A stretch of DNA of 64,000 nucleotides from Chloracidobacterium validum. Its GTDB lineage: Bacteria > Acidobacteriota > Blastocatellia > Chloracidobacteriales > Chloracidobacteriaceae. The notes under the pieces are model-generated. The model made no database searches. It saw only the letters and a list, made by a program, of their open reading frames with translations, and was not told the origin of the DNA. The position numbers were made by a program, and so were the translations under genes. The stretch covers positions 38,501 through 102,500 of the forward strand of contig NZ_CP072648.1 in the NCBI RefSeq assembly GCF_018304825.1. Reading direction: 5' to 3'. Below are positions 1 to 9,287 of this stretch, in pieces; the first letter of the stretch is position 1; each line of letters begins with the position of its first letter.

Positions 1-180
1 GGCTGTGATTCGGGAACGTGTAACATCGCCGAGTATCCCTTCCTTCCCACACCGGGAAGCCAGTGACCTAGGGGCAACCCCGGACGCTACCGCCGAAACC
101 TGGATGGTTGCGGCCGGCCGGTGAACCTCCCACCTACCTAAGCGAAAAATTCAAGGCAGATGTGCCACGTTTTTGGCGAG
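1..180 (+). ncRNA. Candidate 6S-like structured RNA, possibly cut at the window edge
   Basis: The first ~180 bases have no good ORF but carry several compact hairpins: CTTCCC/GGGAAG around 44-60, GGGG-CAA-CCCC around 71-81, and AACC/GGTT around 99-115. The 3' part contains GTGAACCTCCCACCTACC (about 121-138) followed by TTCAAGG (about 150-156). This resembles, from memory, the 3' strand of bacterial 6S RNA, which holds RNA polymerase in stationary phase. I could not pair the outer closing stem, and the 5' end may lie outside the window. No signature of RNase P, SRP RNA or tmRNA was seen. Family assignment is tentative. Confidence 0.35.
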
Positions 181-357
181 AATCAACGTTGTGAGTGGTG
201 ACGCACGTCTTCGGCATCTGTTTTCAGCGTCTTGGGGGCGAGTCAACCCAAACCTTCAGCCAGGGCTTTCACCACCCACGGCACTTGGACTAACGTTTCG
301 TCCCACGACAACTGATCGCTTCTCCCCCCGGCACACTGCGCTTGGGACATTCTGGCT
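181..357. other. Leader region before the hybrid kinase gene
   Basis: There is no supported gene here. A short ORF on each strand overlaps the start of the kinase gene, but neither has a recognisable domain or a good ribosome-binding site. I see no clear sigma-70 promoter or sigma-54 -24/-12 site. Confidence 0.4.
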
Positions 358-3318
358 ATGGAAACACAGGGTCCACTGGTTCATCTTGTGGATGACGATG
401 CCGTAATTCGCCAGCTTCTGGGTATGCTGCTGCGGGAGCAAGGCTTGGAGGTGGTTACCCACAGTGACGGTTTGACGGCGCTTGGCGCGGCGGCGCACCT
501 TGAACCGGATATCGTCTTGCTGGACATCTCGATGCCCGGTATGGACGGCATCACGCTCTGCGGACGCCTGCGGCAGCTAGACGCTTACCGGCTCGTGCCC
601 ATCCTGATGCTGACTGGCATCAGCGATGAATCGGCGGTGGAGGCAGCGTTTGCGGCCGGCGCCACGGATTACATCCTCAAGCCGCCTAAACCGGTGGTTT
701 TGAAGCATCGGGTGAGCTATCTGCTCCAGGCCTACCAAGCTGAACGGCAGCTTCAGGAAGCGGCGCGGCACATGCACGCCATCGTGCAGTATGCCAGTGA
801 TGCTATCCTGACGCTGGACAATGATTTGCGCATCCTCACGGCAAATCCGATGGCCAGACAGCTCATGGGTTCAGAGTGTATCGGACAGCGCATAACCACG
901 TTGGTTGACAGCCAGTTGCCGCTCTCCGACCTGATCCCACGCCTGGTGAAAACCGGTGAGTCCATGACCGCAGACCTAGTTGGCGGAGACGGCCGCCGCC
1001 ACCCGGTCGAACTGACTTGTAGTGAGTTCTACAGCCATCGAAAGCGACACCACACCCTGATTGTGCGGAACCTGGCCAATCGCGGACAGGTTGAGCAGGA
1101 GCTTGAGGGTGCCAAGCGGTTGCTCAATTCGGTTATCAATACGGTCGGTGAGCCGGTAGCCATCCTGTCCCCGGATGGGACGGTGGTGACGGTCAATACC
1201 GCCTGGCGGCGAACCGCCGACACGCAGGGCATGGCGGCCGGCGCCAACTACGGTATCGGAATGAACTATCTAGACCTGTGTGACCAGGCCGACCCTGAAC
1301 GTTATCCAGAGGCGCATGCGCTGGCGCTGGGGATTCGCCAGGTCGCGCAGGGAGAGAAACGGGAGTTCAGTCTTGATTATCCCTGTCAAAGTCCAGACGC
1401 GCAGCGGTGGTTTCGGGCACACGTCCTGGCCGGTCCGTTGTCATCGGTCATGGTCATCCACGAGGACATCACGCCTCGCCACACCTCGGCTGGATTGCCG
1501 TTTATCACACCCCAGCGGTGGATGCGTTTTTTGAGTGGGCTGCCGCATGGTCTGGCCATGGTGGACGGTCGCGGTCGGATTATCTTTGCCAACAACTATT
1601 TGACGACACTTTTGGGAGAACCGATGCGCAAGCTCTACGGTCAGCGCGGTCGGCGCTACCTGAGTCACCAGGGCTGGTCTCAGTTTAAGACCGCCTGGCG
1701 CCAGCTTGGCCTCGGTAAACTGCCGGAGCCGGATACTGACCGCGTCGCGGTGTCAGACAAACAGGAGGTCTGGCTGCGGAAGCCGGACGGTTGTTTAGTG
1801 CTGACGCAGATGACCCTGGCCGTGTTCCAGGATGAGCCAGGGTTGGTTCTGCTGATTGAGGACTTGACCCCCCGGCAGACGCTTGACGAGGTGCGTCGCC
1901 GCCACAACGAAGAATGGTTGGCGACGGTGGATGCGCTACCCAATCTCATTTTGCTTGAGAGTACGGAAGGCAACATTCGCCGCTGCAACCACGCCGTGGC
2001 TGCCTTCCTCGGCCTGCCTTATCCGGCTATCATTCATCAGTCATCGGCAAAACTCTTCTTTGGTCAAGCAAGTGGGTCGCTGCTGAACTGTATTCAGGAC
2101 GCATCGGCGTTTCAATTTCCGGGTGATAACCGGTGGTTTCAAATCAGTAGCTACTGGATCACACAGGAGCGCGGGATTGGAACGGGCTGGGTTCACGTCA
2201 TTGACGACATTACTGCACGGCGATTGGTCGAGCAGGATACGGCCCGCTTGATCGCGGCGATTGAGCGGGTTGGGGAAGGCGTCGTAACGTTCAACCGGCG
2301 TGGGCGCATTATTTTCTGTAATCCGGCTTTTGAACACCTGACTGGGATTCAGAACTGGGAAGCCATCGGGCGCCGGCTCAGTCGGTTGGGGTTGGGTCCG
2401 GTGGAGCGGACGACGCGCCGGGAAATCCTCCGCTGTTTGGCGCGGGGACAGGATTGGCGTGGCCAATACCTCGCGCGGCGCCGGGATGGCAGCACCTACT
2501 ACGAGGAAGCGACGGTGTCGCCGGTTCACGACGCCTCTGGCGCCATGGGCGATGTCGTCATGGTTTGTCGTGACGTAACCGAACAGCGGCGTTACGAAGC
2601 CATTGCCGAGGCGGTCAATGTGACCGAAAACGCCGGTTACATCTTTTCGGCCATTCGCCATGAAATGGGGAATCCGATCAACTCCATCAAAACAGCGCTG
2701 ACTGTGCTGCGGCGAACTGAGCAGCCTTCCCCAAGCGCGGTGACAACCTGTGTTGACCGCTGTTTATCCGAGATCGGGCGGGTGGAATACCTGCTGCGCA
2801 CGCTGCGTTCATTTAGTTTGCATGAGACGCCAGAACTCAAGGCGCAGCCGCTCGTTCCATTTTTGGAGCGATTTTGCGCGCTGATTGCCGACGGACTGGC
2901 GGCGCGCCAAATTGCTTTGGAGCGGGCTTTCGAGGCCAACCTTGGGCTGGCCTGGTTTGACGAACGGGCACTTCATCAAGCACTGATGAATCTCATTTCA
3001 AACGCAATTGACGCTTTGGCTACTACCGCCAGCCCGCGTATCGTCATCACGGCGAAACAGCAGCGGCAACTCGTTGTCCTCACGGTGTATGACAACGGCG
3101 TGGGGATTGACACGGAAAAGCAGAAGCACCTGTTCCGTCCCTTCTACACGTCCAAACCACAGGGCACCGGACTCGGCCTGGTGATTACGCAGAGGTTGAT
3201 CTCAAAGATGAAGGGCACGGTTGAACTTCAGCCACATCCCGCCGGTGGGTGTGAAGCGATTGTCACCCTCGAAGCCGCCGCCGGGAGCAAGCACCCATTT
3301 GGATATGTTATCGAGTGA
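358..3318 (+). CDS. Hybrid sensor histidine kinase: N-terminal receiver, multiple PAS domains, C-terminal kinase
   Basis: This 986-residue protein begins with a response-regulator receiver domain (acidic cluster Asp12-14, phospho-acceptor Asp56, Lys108). About four or five PAS-type sensor segments follow (about residues 140-760). A HisKA box has the phospho-acceptor His in RHEMGNPINS (about residue 768), and the HATPase domain shows N box NLISNAIDAL, G1 DNGVGID and G2 GTGLGL. There is no signal peptide or membrane segment, so it should sense cytoplasmic or PAS-bound signals. The next gene, a sigma-54 response regulator, starts 6 bases after the stop, so the two form a likely two-component operon. 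The ATG at 358 places the receiver at the very N terminus, but the Shine-Dalgarno sequence is weak. The input signal is unknown. Confidence 0.93.
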   Translation: METQGPLVHLVDDDAVIRQLLGMLLREQGLEVVTHSDGLTALGAAAHLEPDIVLLDISMPGMDGITLCGRLRQLDAYRLVPILMLTGISDESAVEAAFAAGATDYILKPPKPVVLKHRVSYLLQAYQAERQLQEAARHMHAIVQYASDAILTLDNDLRILTANPMARQLMGSECIGQRITTLVDSQLPLSDLIPRLVKTGESMTADLVGGDGRRHPVELTCSEFYSHRKRHHTLIVRNLANRGQVEQELEGAKRLLNSVINTVGEPVAILSPDGTVVTVNTAWRRTADTQGMAAGANYGIGMNYLDLCDQADPERYPEAHALALGIRQVAQGEKREFSLDYPCQSPDAQRWFRAHVLAGPLSSVMVIHEDITPRHTSAGLPFITPQRWMRFLSGLPHGLAMVDGRGRIIFANNYLTTLLGEPMRKLYGQRGRRYLSHQGWSQFKTAWRQLGLGKLPEPDTDRVAVSDKQEVWLRKPDGCLVLTQMTLAVFQDEPGLVLLIEDLTPRQTLDEVRRRHNEEWLATVDALPNLILLESTEGNIRRCNHAVAAFLGLPYPAIIHQSSAKLFFGQASGSLLNCIQDASAFQFPGDNRWFQISSYWITQERGIGTGWVHVIDDITARRLVEQDTARLIAAIERVGEGVVTFNRRGRIIFCNPAFEHLTGIQNWEAIGRRLSRLGLGPVERTTRREILRCLARGQDWRGQYLARRRDGSTYYEEATVSPVHDASGAMGDVVMVCRDVTEQRRYEAIAEAVNVTENAGYIFSAIRHEMGNPINSIKTALTVLRRTEQPSPSAVTTCVDRCLSEIGRVEYLLRTLRSFSLHETPELKAQPLVPFLERFCALIADGLAARQIALERAFEANLGLAWFDERALHQALMNLISNAIDALATTASPRIVITAKQQRQLVVLTVYDNGVGIDTEKQKHLFRPFYTSKPQGTGLGLVITQRLISKMKGTVELQPHPAGGCEAIVTLEAAAGSKHPFGYVIE

Positions 3319-3324
3319 GTCACG

Positions 3325-4719
3325 ATGACGTTAGACCCTCAGATGAGATTGCTCATCGTGGACGATGAGCCGTTGTTTCGTGAGTCTTTGGGGGAGGATT
3401 TGGCGCGGGATGGCGCGTCCGTTGTCACGGTCGGCACGGTGGCGGACGCCTGTGCCGCTATCCAGCGCGCTCCGTTTGACATCATCCTGCTCGATCAGCG
3501 ACTTCCCGACGGGGATGGCCTTGCCATTGTGCCGGTGGCGCTGGACGCCAACGATGCCGTCAAGGTGTTGTTGATGACGGCCTTTCCGAGCTATGACCAT
3601 GCCGTTCAAGCCCTGCGCGTCGGTGTCCACGATTACTTGTCGAAGCCCGTGGACGTGGCGGAAGTGCGCCATGCGGTCAACCAGCTCTATCACACGGCCA
3701 AGCTGGAACGAATTGCGGAAGTGCATCGCCTCACCGTCAGTCATGACGAGGCCACCGCGCTGTTTATCGGTCAGAGTGGGCGCGCCCAGGCAATTCAGGG
3801 ATTGATCCGCCGCGCCCAGGGAACGATGGCGAACGTCCTGATTACCGGCGAGACCGGATCGGGCAAAACGCTGGTCGCAAAAGCCATCCACTATGGTTCG
3901 CCTCTGTCCCAACGGCCCTTCATAAGCGTCAACTGCGCGGCGCTGCCTGAGACGCTGGTCGAAGCAGAACTGTTTGGCGTGGAGAAAGGGGCCTACACGG
4001 GCGCGGTGCCGCGCCGTGGGTTGCTGGAGCTGGCGGAAGGCGGAACCCTCTTTCTGGACGAAATCGCCGAAATGCCCGTGGCCATGCAAGCCAAGCTGCT
4101 GGCCGTCATCGAGGAGCGAAAAGTCCGGCGCTTGGGCGGTGAGCAGGACCGATTCGTAAACGTGCGGTTTCTGGCCGCAACGAACCTCTTGCTCCAGGAT
4201 GCTTTGGCGAACGGGAAGTTTCGTCGCGATCTATTTTACCGGCTCAATGTGCTGACAATTGACCTTCCGCCACTGCGCGAGCGGCGGGATGACATTCCAC
4301 GCCTGTGCGAGCACTTCATCCGGGAACTCGCGCCCGGCCGCCGTGTCCAGGTGGCCGCGGCGGATTTGCCGGCATTGATGCAGTATGATTTTCCGGGGAA
4401 TGTCCGGGAGCTGCGCAATATCCTGGAGCGGGCGCTCATTCTCGAAGACGGCCCGTGGCTGCATCCCTCTCGGCTGCTTGAAGCCAGCGCTGCGGCAGCT
4501 CCGGCCGCCGAGCCGATCCGGGACGCAACCGCTACCCATCTGAACCCACTGGAAACGGTCATGCGCGAGCATATCTTGGCAGCTTACACGCAATGTGGTG
4601 AGAATTTGACCCGAACGGCGCAGGCGTTGGGGCTATCGCTTTCTACCTTGCGGCGGAAACTGGTTGCGTATGGGCGGCTCTCACGCAATGCCTCGCTGGG
4701 CGCTCCCGGCGGCGACTGA
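3325..4719 (+). CDS. Sigma-54-dependent response regulator (NtrC family)
   Basis: This is a 464-residue enhancer-binding protein. It has a receiver domain with phospho-acceptor Asp57 in LLDQRLPDGDG, an AAA+ ATPase with Walker A GETGSGKT (175-182), the sigma-54 contact loop GAYTGA (222-227) and a Fis-type helix-turn-helix at the C terminus (about 415-455). The canonical contact loop is GAFTGA; here Phe is Tyr, a substitution I recall from other functional family members. It lies 6 bases behind the multi-PAS kinase and is almost certainly its partner. Phosphorylation should let the ATPase open sigma-54 promoters. Targets are unknown, since no convincing -24/-12 element was found nearby. Its stop codon lies inside a three-copy 13-bp tandem repeat. 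Confidence 0.95.
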   Translation: MTLDPQMRLLIVDDEPLFRESLGEDLARDGASVVTVGTVADACAAIQRAPFDIILLDQRLPDGDGLAIVPVALDANDAVKVLLMTAFPSYDHAVQALRVGVHDYLSKPVDVAEVRHAVNQLYHTAKLERIAEVHRLTVSHDEATALFIGQSGRAQAIQGLIRRAQGTMANVLITGETGSGKTLVAKAIHYGSPLSQRPFISVNCAALPETLVEAELFGVEKGAYTGAVPRRGLLELAEGGTLFLDEIAEMPVAMQAKLLAVIEERKVRRLGGEQDRFVNVRFLAATNLLLQDALANGKFRRDLFYRLNVLTIDLPPLRERRDDIPRLCEHFIRELAPGRRVQVAAADLPALMQYDFPGNVRELRNILERALILEDGPWLHPSRLLEASAAAAPAAEPIRDATATHLNPLETVMREHILAAYTQCGENLTRTAQALGLSLSTLRRKLVAYGRLSRNASLGAPGGD

Positions 4720-4752
4720 AAACCAAGACTGAAAACCAAGACTGAAAACCAA
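4714..4752 (+). repeat. 13-bp tandem repeat, 3 copies, spanning a stop codon
   Basis: GACTGAAAACCAA occurs three times without mismatch. The first copy contains the TGA stop of the sigma-54 regulator at 4717-4719. The other copies carry the same bases just downstream. Confidence 0.95.
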
Positions 4753-4866
4753 CGCCGAACCTCGCTGTGCCAGCAGGGGAGCCGGTGCTGCGTGGCCAAG
4801 GCAACTTTCGGTTTGGGATGCCATATGCTTTGCTGGCGCTACATCCTGCTATGAACTTGTAAGGCC

Positions 4867-5766
4867 ATGAAAAAGATTTTCATTACGGGCGCGAGTGGTT
4901 TCGTTGGGCAGCACCTGTTACCCGCGCTCAAGCTCGAAGGTTATGAGATCGTCGCGTTGTCACGGAAAGTCCGTGATACCTCAAGTGGCGTACGCTGGGT
5001 GTTGGGTGATCCGTTAGAGGCGGACGACTGGCAACGGGAAGTGGACGGGGCCTACGGAATCGTCCACTTGGCAGGCGAACCAATCGTGGGCAAGCGTTGG
5101 ACCCCTGAGCAGAAGAAACTCCTTCGCGACAGTCGCGTGGTCACGACCCAAAATCTGGTCAACGCCATTGCTCAGGCCAAGCAAAAACCGGCTGTGCTCG
5201 TCTCCGCTTCGGCGATTGGATTGTATCCAAAAAACCAGGAAACCGAGTTGGATGAAACGACCCGCCCGGCAGATGACTTTCTAGGAAAGCTCTGCCAGGA
5301 ATGGGAAGATGCCGCCAAGGTGGCCGAGGTGCATGGCGTACGGACGGTGCTGCTGCGGATCGGCGTCGTGCTCGGTCGGGATGGCGGCGCGCTGGCGCGC
5401 ATGCTTCCGATCTTCAAGCTTGGCCTGGGGGGACCGCTCGGCAGCGGTAACCAGTGGTTTTCCTGGATTCATGTGGCGGACGTGGTTGGGTTGATCCGCT
5501 GGGCATTGGCGTCGGAGAGCGCGCAGGGGCCGGTCAATGCAGTTGCGCCCAACCCGGTGCGAATGCGCGACTTCGCGGCCACGCTGGGAAAAGTTCTCAA
5601 CCGCCCGGCGTTTCTTCCGGCGCCATCTTTTGCGCTCAACCTCATGCTTGGCGAGTCAGCCCAGGTCGTGCTGGACGGGCAGCGCGCTCTGCCGCGCGCA
5701 GCTCTCCGTCAGGGCTACAGTTTTCGTTTTCCCAACGTGGAAGACGCTTTGCGCGACGTGACCTGA
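4867..5766 (+). CDS. TIGR01777-family epimerase (SDR39U1/YfcH-like)
   Basis: This 299-residue protein has an N-terminal Rossmann fold with the NAD(P)-binding motif GASGFVG (about residues 8-14). It also shows family segments VHLAGEPIVGKRWTPEQK and ASAIGLYPKN, and a C-terminal domain ending FRFPNVEDALRD. Length and layout match the TIGR01777/YfcH group of atypical short-chain dehydrogenases. The substrate is not established for this group, so no reaction is assigned. The gene stands alone. The 147-bp gap upstream holds the tandem repeat, and the next gene is convergent with a 9-bp gap. Start ATG at 4867 puts the glycine motif at the usual position. Confidence 0.9.
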   Translation: MKKIFITGASGFVGQHLLPALKLEGYEIVALSRKVRDTSSGVRWVLGDPLEADDWQREVDGAYGIVHLAGEPIVGKRWTPEQKKLLRDSRVVTTQNLVNAIAQAKQKPAVLVSASAIGLYPKNQETELDETTRPADDFLGKLCQEWEDAAKVAEVHGVRTVLLRIGVVLGRDGGALARMLPIFKLGLGGPLGSGNQWFSWIHVADVVGLIRWALASESAQGPVNAVAPNPVRMRDFAATLGKVLNRPAFLPAPSFALNLMLGESAQVVLDGQRALPRAALRQGYSFRFPNVEDALRDVT

Positions 5767-5775
5767 CCTGGTGGT

Positions 5776-8328
5776 TTAGCCGGGAGGTTTAGTGGCGTAT
5801 GACGCTCGCTCAACTTCCCACTGGGGTTCCGCTTGAGCGGGGCAGCGCTGAAGAATGACAACGGTGATGTCATCGGACTGCTCGGTGTCGCCCATGTGTC
5901 GTTTGACATCCGAGATGATGGCTTCGCACAGGGGGTGCGCACCGCGCTTGGCATGGTTGTCAATGACCGAAGCCAGCGCGTCGTAGCCATAGGCATCGCC
6001 ATGTTCATTCAGGGCTTCAACGACACCGTCGCTGGTGATGACGAGGCACGCCTGGCCTTCAAGGCACAGATTGGCCTGGGACTCATCATAGGTAGTGCGC
6101 TGCATGCTACCGAGCGGCAGTCCGCCGATCTCGATAAACGCCACCGAGGACTCGCCGGTGGGGGGCCTGGCTTGCCAGTGAGCCAAGACTGGAAGGCCGG
6201 CATTGGCCACGGTGAGGCGGCCGGTCCGTGGATCAAGTTGAGCGTAGGTTGCTGCCACAAACATTCGGACGCGCTTCATGTCTGGATAGAGCAGTTCGTT
6301 GAGCCGGTTGAGCATGGCCGCGCAACCAAGCTCATCCTCTTCCGCCTCGCTGCGGAAGGTCGTGGTTGCCACGGCGGTAAAGAGCGCACCGGGCACACTC
6401 TTGCCGGAGACATCTCCTACGAAGATGCCCAACTTGCCATCGGGCGCGGTAAAGAAATCGTAGAAATCACCCCCAACTTCACGCGCTGGCAAGCTCTGAA
6501 CGGCGATGTCCCAACCTTCCAGGTGGGGAATCCTGGTTGGAAGGAACGCGGCCTGAATGCGAGCCGCCAAAACGAGCTGCTGGGCATGCCGCTGTTCTTC
6601 CACGACCCGGTCGAGCAGCGTCGGCTGGTTGTCTTGTTTGTTTTCGGGTGGTCGCCGTGTGAAAACGACCGCACCGAAGGGGAGCAGAACCAGTAGCGTT
6701 GGAAGCCAGGGGGATAGTCCGAGCGCCGGAAGGGTGGCTGCCGTAACGGCCCAGCTTGTCGTTTGATAGGTCCAGATTGCGCAGAGCGTGGTCCACAGGC
6801 CAAAGCGCTCAAACGTCGCAACCAGCACGGCGGTCAGCAACGCATGCCGCCCCAGCAGCCAAGGCGTACTGAGTGAGAGCGGCATAACTTGCGAAAATAC
6901 ATCGCTCCAGCCAATGGTTCCCAGCAGTGCGACTGTCACCAACGCCAACCGCGGGGGGAACCGCAGCCAATCCACGAGCACAACCCACGAGAAACCCACC
7001 AGCACCAGGCCCAGGTCAAAGGTATTGCGCACCAGCGTACCAACCAACAGGGTGCTGGGAGACCAAGTGTCAAGCAGCAAATAAAAGCTGTCAGCGGCCT
7101 GCTCCATCGCCGCGTTTGGTCTGACCGTGAGCCAGTGAAACAAGCCGGTCAACCCCAGTAACGCCCACCCAATGCCGCCACCCACCAGCCCTCGCTCCAG
7201 CGCCGTGGTGTAGGCAACCCGCCGGAAGAGCAGGATTGACCGGAAGACCTCTGCATATGGACGCTTGGTTTCATATTCAATATGGAGAAGCGCCGCGCAG
7301 ACGGTCCAGGTGACAGCCATCGTGGCGAACAGGGTCAGCACGCTGGATACGGCATAGCCCCCTAGCGCAATCACGAAAAAACCTGGTTCTTGCATCATGG
7401 CTAGCCGGAGCGGGTTGCTATCGGCAGCGGGGTTCTCAAACATTGTTTTGCTGACGGCATACGGCAGTGCCGGAATGAGCATCAGCACAGAACCAAGCCC
7501 AACGAGCAGGGCGCATACGGCTGGCGCGCGCCAGAGGATGACGTGGCGGCGCGAAACTTTCAGCAAGTACAGGGCCGCCGCCGCCAGGAGCGCCAGCCAA
7601 AGTGGCAGTCCGAGAAAGGGTAAGATGACGGACGAAAGGGTAAACGGGCGTGTCCAGCTATCATTGGTTGGCTGGACGCGGTGCTGAAAGTACCAAACCG
7701 TTTCCCCGCGCAAGCGAACAGTAACGACGCGCGTTAGTTCTGGCAGTTCTGGCACGGGCTGCTGCCAGCGCACTTCCGTTTCGGGCTGGTTGGGGAGTCG
7801 TTCCACCTGGGGTGCTCCCAGCCCGGCTAAGCTAGTCCCACTACTGCTATCGAGAAACGCCCGCGCCACCTGAATTGCTATATCAGGCGGGAGGGCGTTG
7901 TCGTCCGCAGGTGGAACCTCCCCATTGAGGTAGCTAATCAGTTCACCCTGGCGCGACAATCCAATTCGCGCTGCCAAGCTACCGTTCGAGCGAAACCAAG
8001 CTACATATTCCACCACAACTGGAAGGTGTAACTGGCGGGCCAGCCGCTCAAGATGCACACTGTCGTGATTCTGGCGGATGAGAGCAAATGCCGGTTGATC
8101 AAACTGGATAAAGCTGAGCGTCAGCCCGTCGGGTGGCGGCTGTCCGGCTTGACGGGTGAGCACATCCGCGGCCAGGCGTGCGTTTGTTGAACGATCAAGC
8201 CCATCCAGGAGTGCCAATGCTGGCAGGGATTGGCTGTTGAGGACAAGACCCAGGACCAGTCCGGTGAGCGCGGCAATCGCAATGGCAACAGCGGACGGAA
8301 ATGGTAGCCGGCTGGTTGGAACAAGCAT
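5776..8328 (-). CDS. Membrane-anchored SpoIIE/RsbU-type PP2C phosphatase
   Basis: The protein has 850 residues. A membrane segment near residues 15-33 is followed by an extracytoplasmic region of about 190 residues, then about eight hydrophobic segments (roughly 235-560). The C-terminal phosphatase domain (about 600-850) has PP2C/SpoIIE motifs EVGGDFYDFF, VGDVSGKSVPGAL and ITSDGVVEALN, whose Asp residues bind Mn/Mg. Such enzymes usually dephosphorylate anti-sigma-factor antagonists in partner-switching pathways. No STAS antagonist or anti-sigma kinase lies nearby, so the partner must be encoded elsewhere. The extracytoplasmic region and membrane bundle are presumably the sensor; I do not recognise their family. 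The gene is convergent with the epimerase gene. Confidence 0.9.
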   Translation of the reverse strand: MLVPTSRLPFPSAVAIAIAALTGLVLGLVLNSQSLPALALLDGLDRSTNARLAADVLTRQAGQPPPDGLTLSFIQFDQPAFALIRQNHDSVHLERLARQLHLPVVVEYVAWFRSNGSLAARIGLSRQGELISYLNGEVPPADDNALPPDIAIQVARAFLDSSSGTSLAGLGAPQVERLPNQPETEVRWQQPVPELPELTRVVTVRLRGETVWYFQHRVQPTNDSWTRPFTLSSVILPFLGLPLWLALLAAAALYLLKVSRRHVILWRAPAVCALLVGLGSVLMLIPALPYAVSKTMFENPAADSNPLRLAMMQEPGFFVIALGGYAVSSVLTLFATMAVTWTVCAALLHIEYETKRPYAEVFRSILLFRRVAYTTALERGLVGGGIGWALLGLTGLFHWLTVRPNAAMEQAADSFYLLLDTWSPSTLLVGTLVRNTFDLGLVLVGFSWVVLVDWLRFPPRLALVTVALLGTIGWSDVFSQVMPLSLSTPWLLGRHALLTAVLVATFERFGLWTTLCAIWTYQTTSWAVTAATLPALGLSPWLPTLLVLLPFGAVVFTRRPPENKQDNQPTLLDRVVEEQRHAQQLVLAARIQAAFLPTRIPHLEGWDIAVQSLPAREVGGDFYDFFTAPDGKLGIFVGDVSGKSVPGALFTAVATTTFRSEAEEDELGCAAMLNRLNELLYPDMKRVRMFVAATYAQLDPRTGRLTVANAGLPVLAHWQARPPTGESSVAFIEIGGLPLGSMQRTTYDESQANLCLEGQACLVITSDGVVEALNEHGDAYGYDALASVIDNHAKRGAHPLCEAIISDVKRHMGDTEQSDDITVVILQRCPAQAEPQWEVERASYATKPPG

Positions 8329-8436
8329 CCGCGAGCTACTTTCAACTGTCTGTCAGTAGGAATGCAGCGCGCAGAAGCGACAAGCGATGTGAAGACCTGC
8401 CGCTTCCGCAGTGGCTGGTGAGCTGTTCGTGGCTGT

Positions 8437-9006
8437 TCAGGATGACTTTTTCTTGGTTGACTTCGTGGGTTTCGGCTTCGTCACGGCGACACTGGAGGCC
8501 GCGCGTGGCGGCACGGTTTCAGCGGCTGGCTTAGCCGTCACCGATTTCTTGCGAGGCTGCTTCGGCTGAATGGGAGCGCCCGTGGTTGCCGCCTCTGGCA
8601 AGGGAGCCACCGCCGTGACCGGCTCTGGCGCGCTATCTTCAGCCACCAGCACGTTGGTATCCAGTTTGGCTTCTGATTTTTTACGCCTGGTAGCCGATTT
8701 TTTGGATGAACTTTTTGCCGCGCCCGCCGCCGGTTGTTCGGCAACCGCCGGCAGGGTCACGGCTGGGATAGCCTCCTCCGCCATCGCGCTCTCGCTGATG
8801 GCCGCGTTCATTTTCTGGCGGCGTTTGATTTCTTCCTGGATAAGCTTTTCGAGAACCTCATTCTCCGCCCGAAACCAGTCATCTGCCATGTGCTGCGGCG
8901 TGCTGTAGCCACGCTCCAGTGAAATCTGGTGCGCCCGGCGGCGAATGGCATCCATAACCGCCCGATCTTGCATCAATGACTGACGGACTTGCTTTGTATC
9001 AATCAT
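8437..9006 (-). CDS. DUF2934 domain protein with Lys/Ala-rich tail
   Basis: The 189-residue protein begins MIDTKQVRQS. Its N-terminal segment has IRRRAHQISLERG and MADDWFRAENEVL, a pattern I associate with DUF2934, a small domain of unknown function common in Acidobacteriota and Proteobacteria. From about residue 95 it is a low-complexity Ala/Pro/Lys/Ser tail with basic clusters such as KSSSKKSATRRKKS and a KKKSS end, resembling histone-H1-like or DNA-binding tails. The longer reading frame to 9261 is rejected: the ATG at 9006 has GGAGGAA about 10 bases upstream, and the domain starts there. Function is unknown; nucleic-acid binding is only suggested by charge. Confidence 0.8.
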   Translation of the reverse strand: MIDTKQVRQSLMQDRAVMDAIRRRAHQISLERGYSTPQHMADDWFRAENEVLEKLIQEEIKRRQKMNAAISESAMAEEAIPAVTLPAVAEQPAAGAAKSSSKKSATRRKKSEAKLDTNVLVAEDSAPEPVTAVAPLPEAATTGAPIQPKQPRKKSVTAKPAAETVPPRAASSVAVTKPKPTKSTKKKSS

Positions 9007-9287
9007 TTCCGTGCTAGGTTCCTCCGTACGCTTCCTAAATTTGCGCGCCCGGCAGTGAAATCTGAAAACCTGGGCAATAACCGACGCACAGGCGTGGCAA
9101 GGAGCGTGAAAGTGAAGGTCGTCCGGGTTCCCAAACGCACAGTCTGGAGATTTGCTTGGACGACGGATGGGAAAGACACTAGCATGCGGTGTGCCTTTTT
9201 GAAAACCCTGCACTAGCTTGGCTATGCTCGGCGCAAGCCTTGTTTGGTGAGCACTTTCCATTTGGAACGATTGTGGTTCACAACGTT

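Noticed and set aside
4714..4752. CRISPR-like repeat array
   Set aside because: Units are only 13 bp with no spacers; it is a plain tandem repeat.
5833..6696. 287-residue plus-strand ORF
   Set aside because: Antisense to the SpoIIE phosphatase domain, with no recognisable domain of its own.
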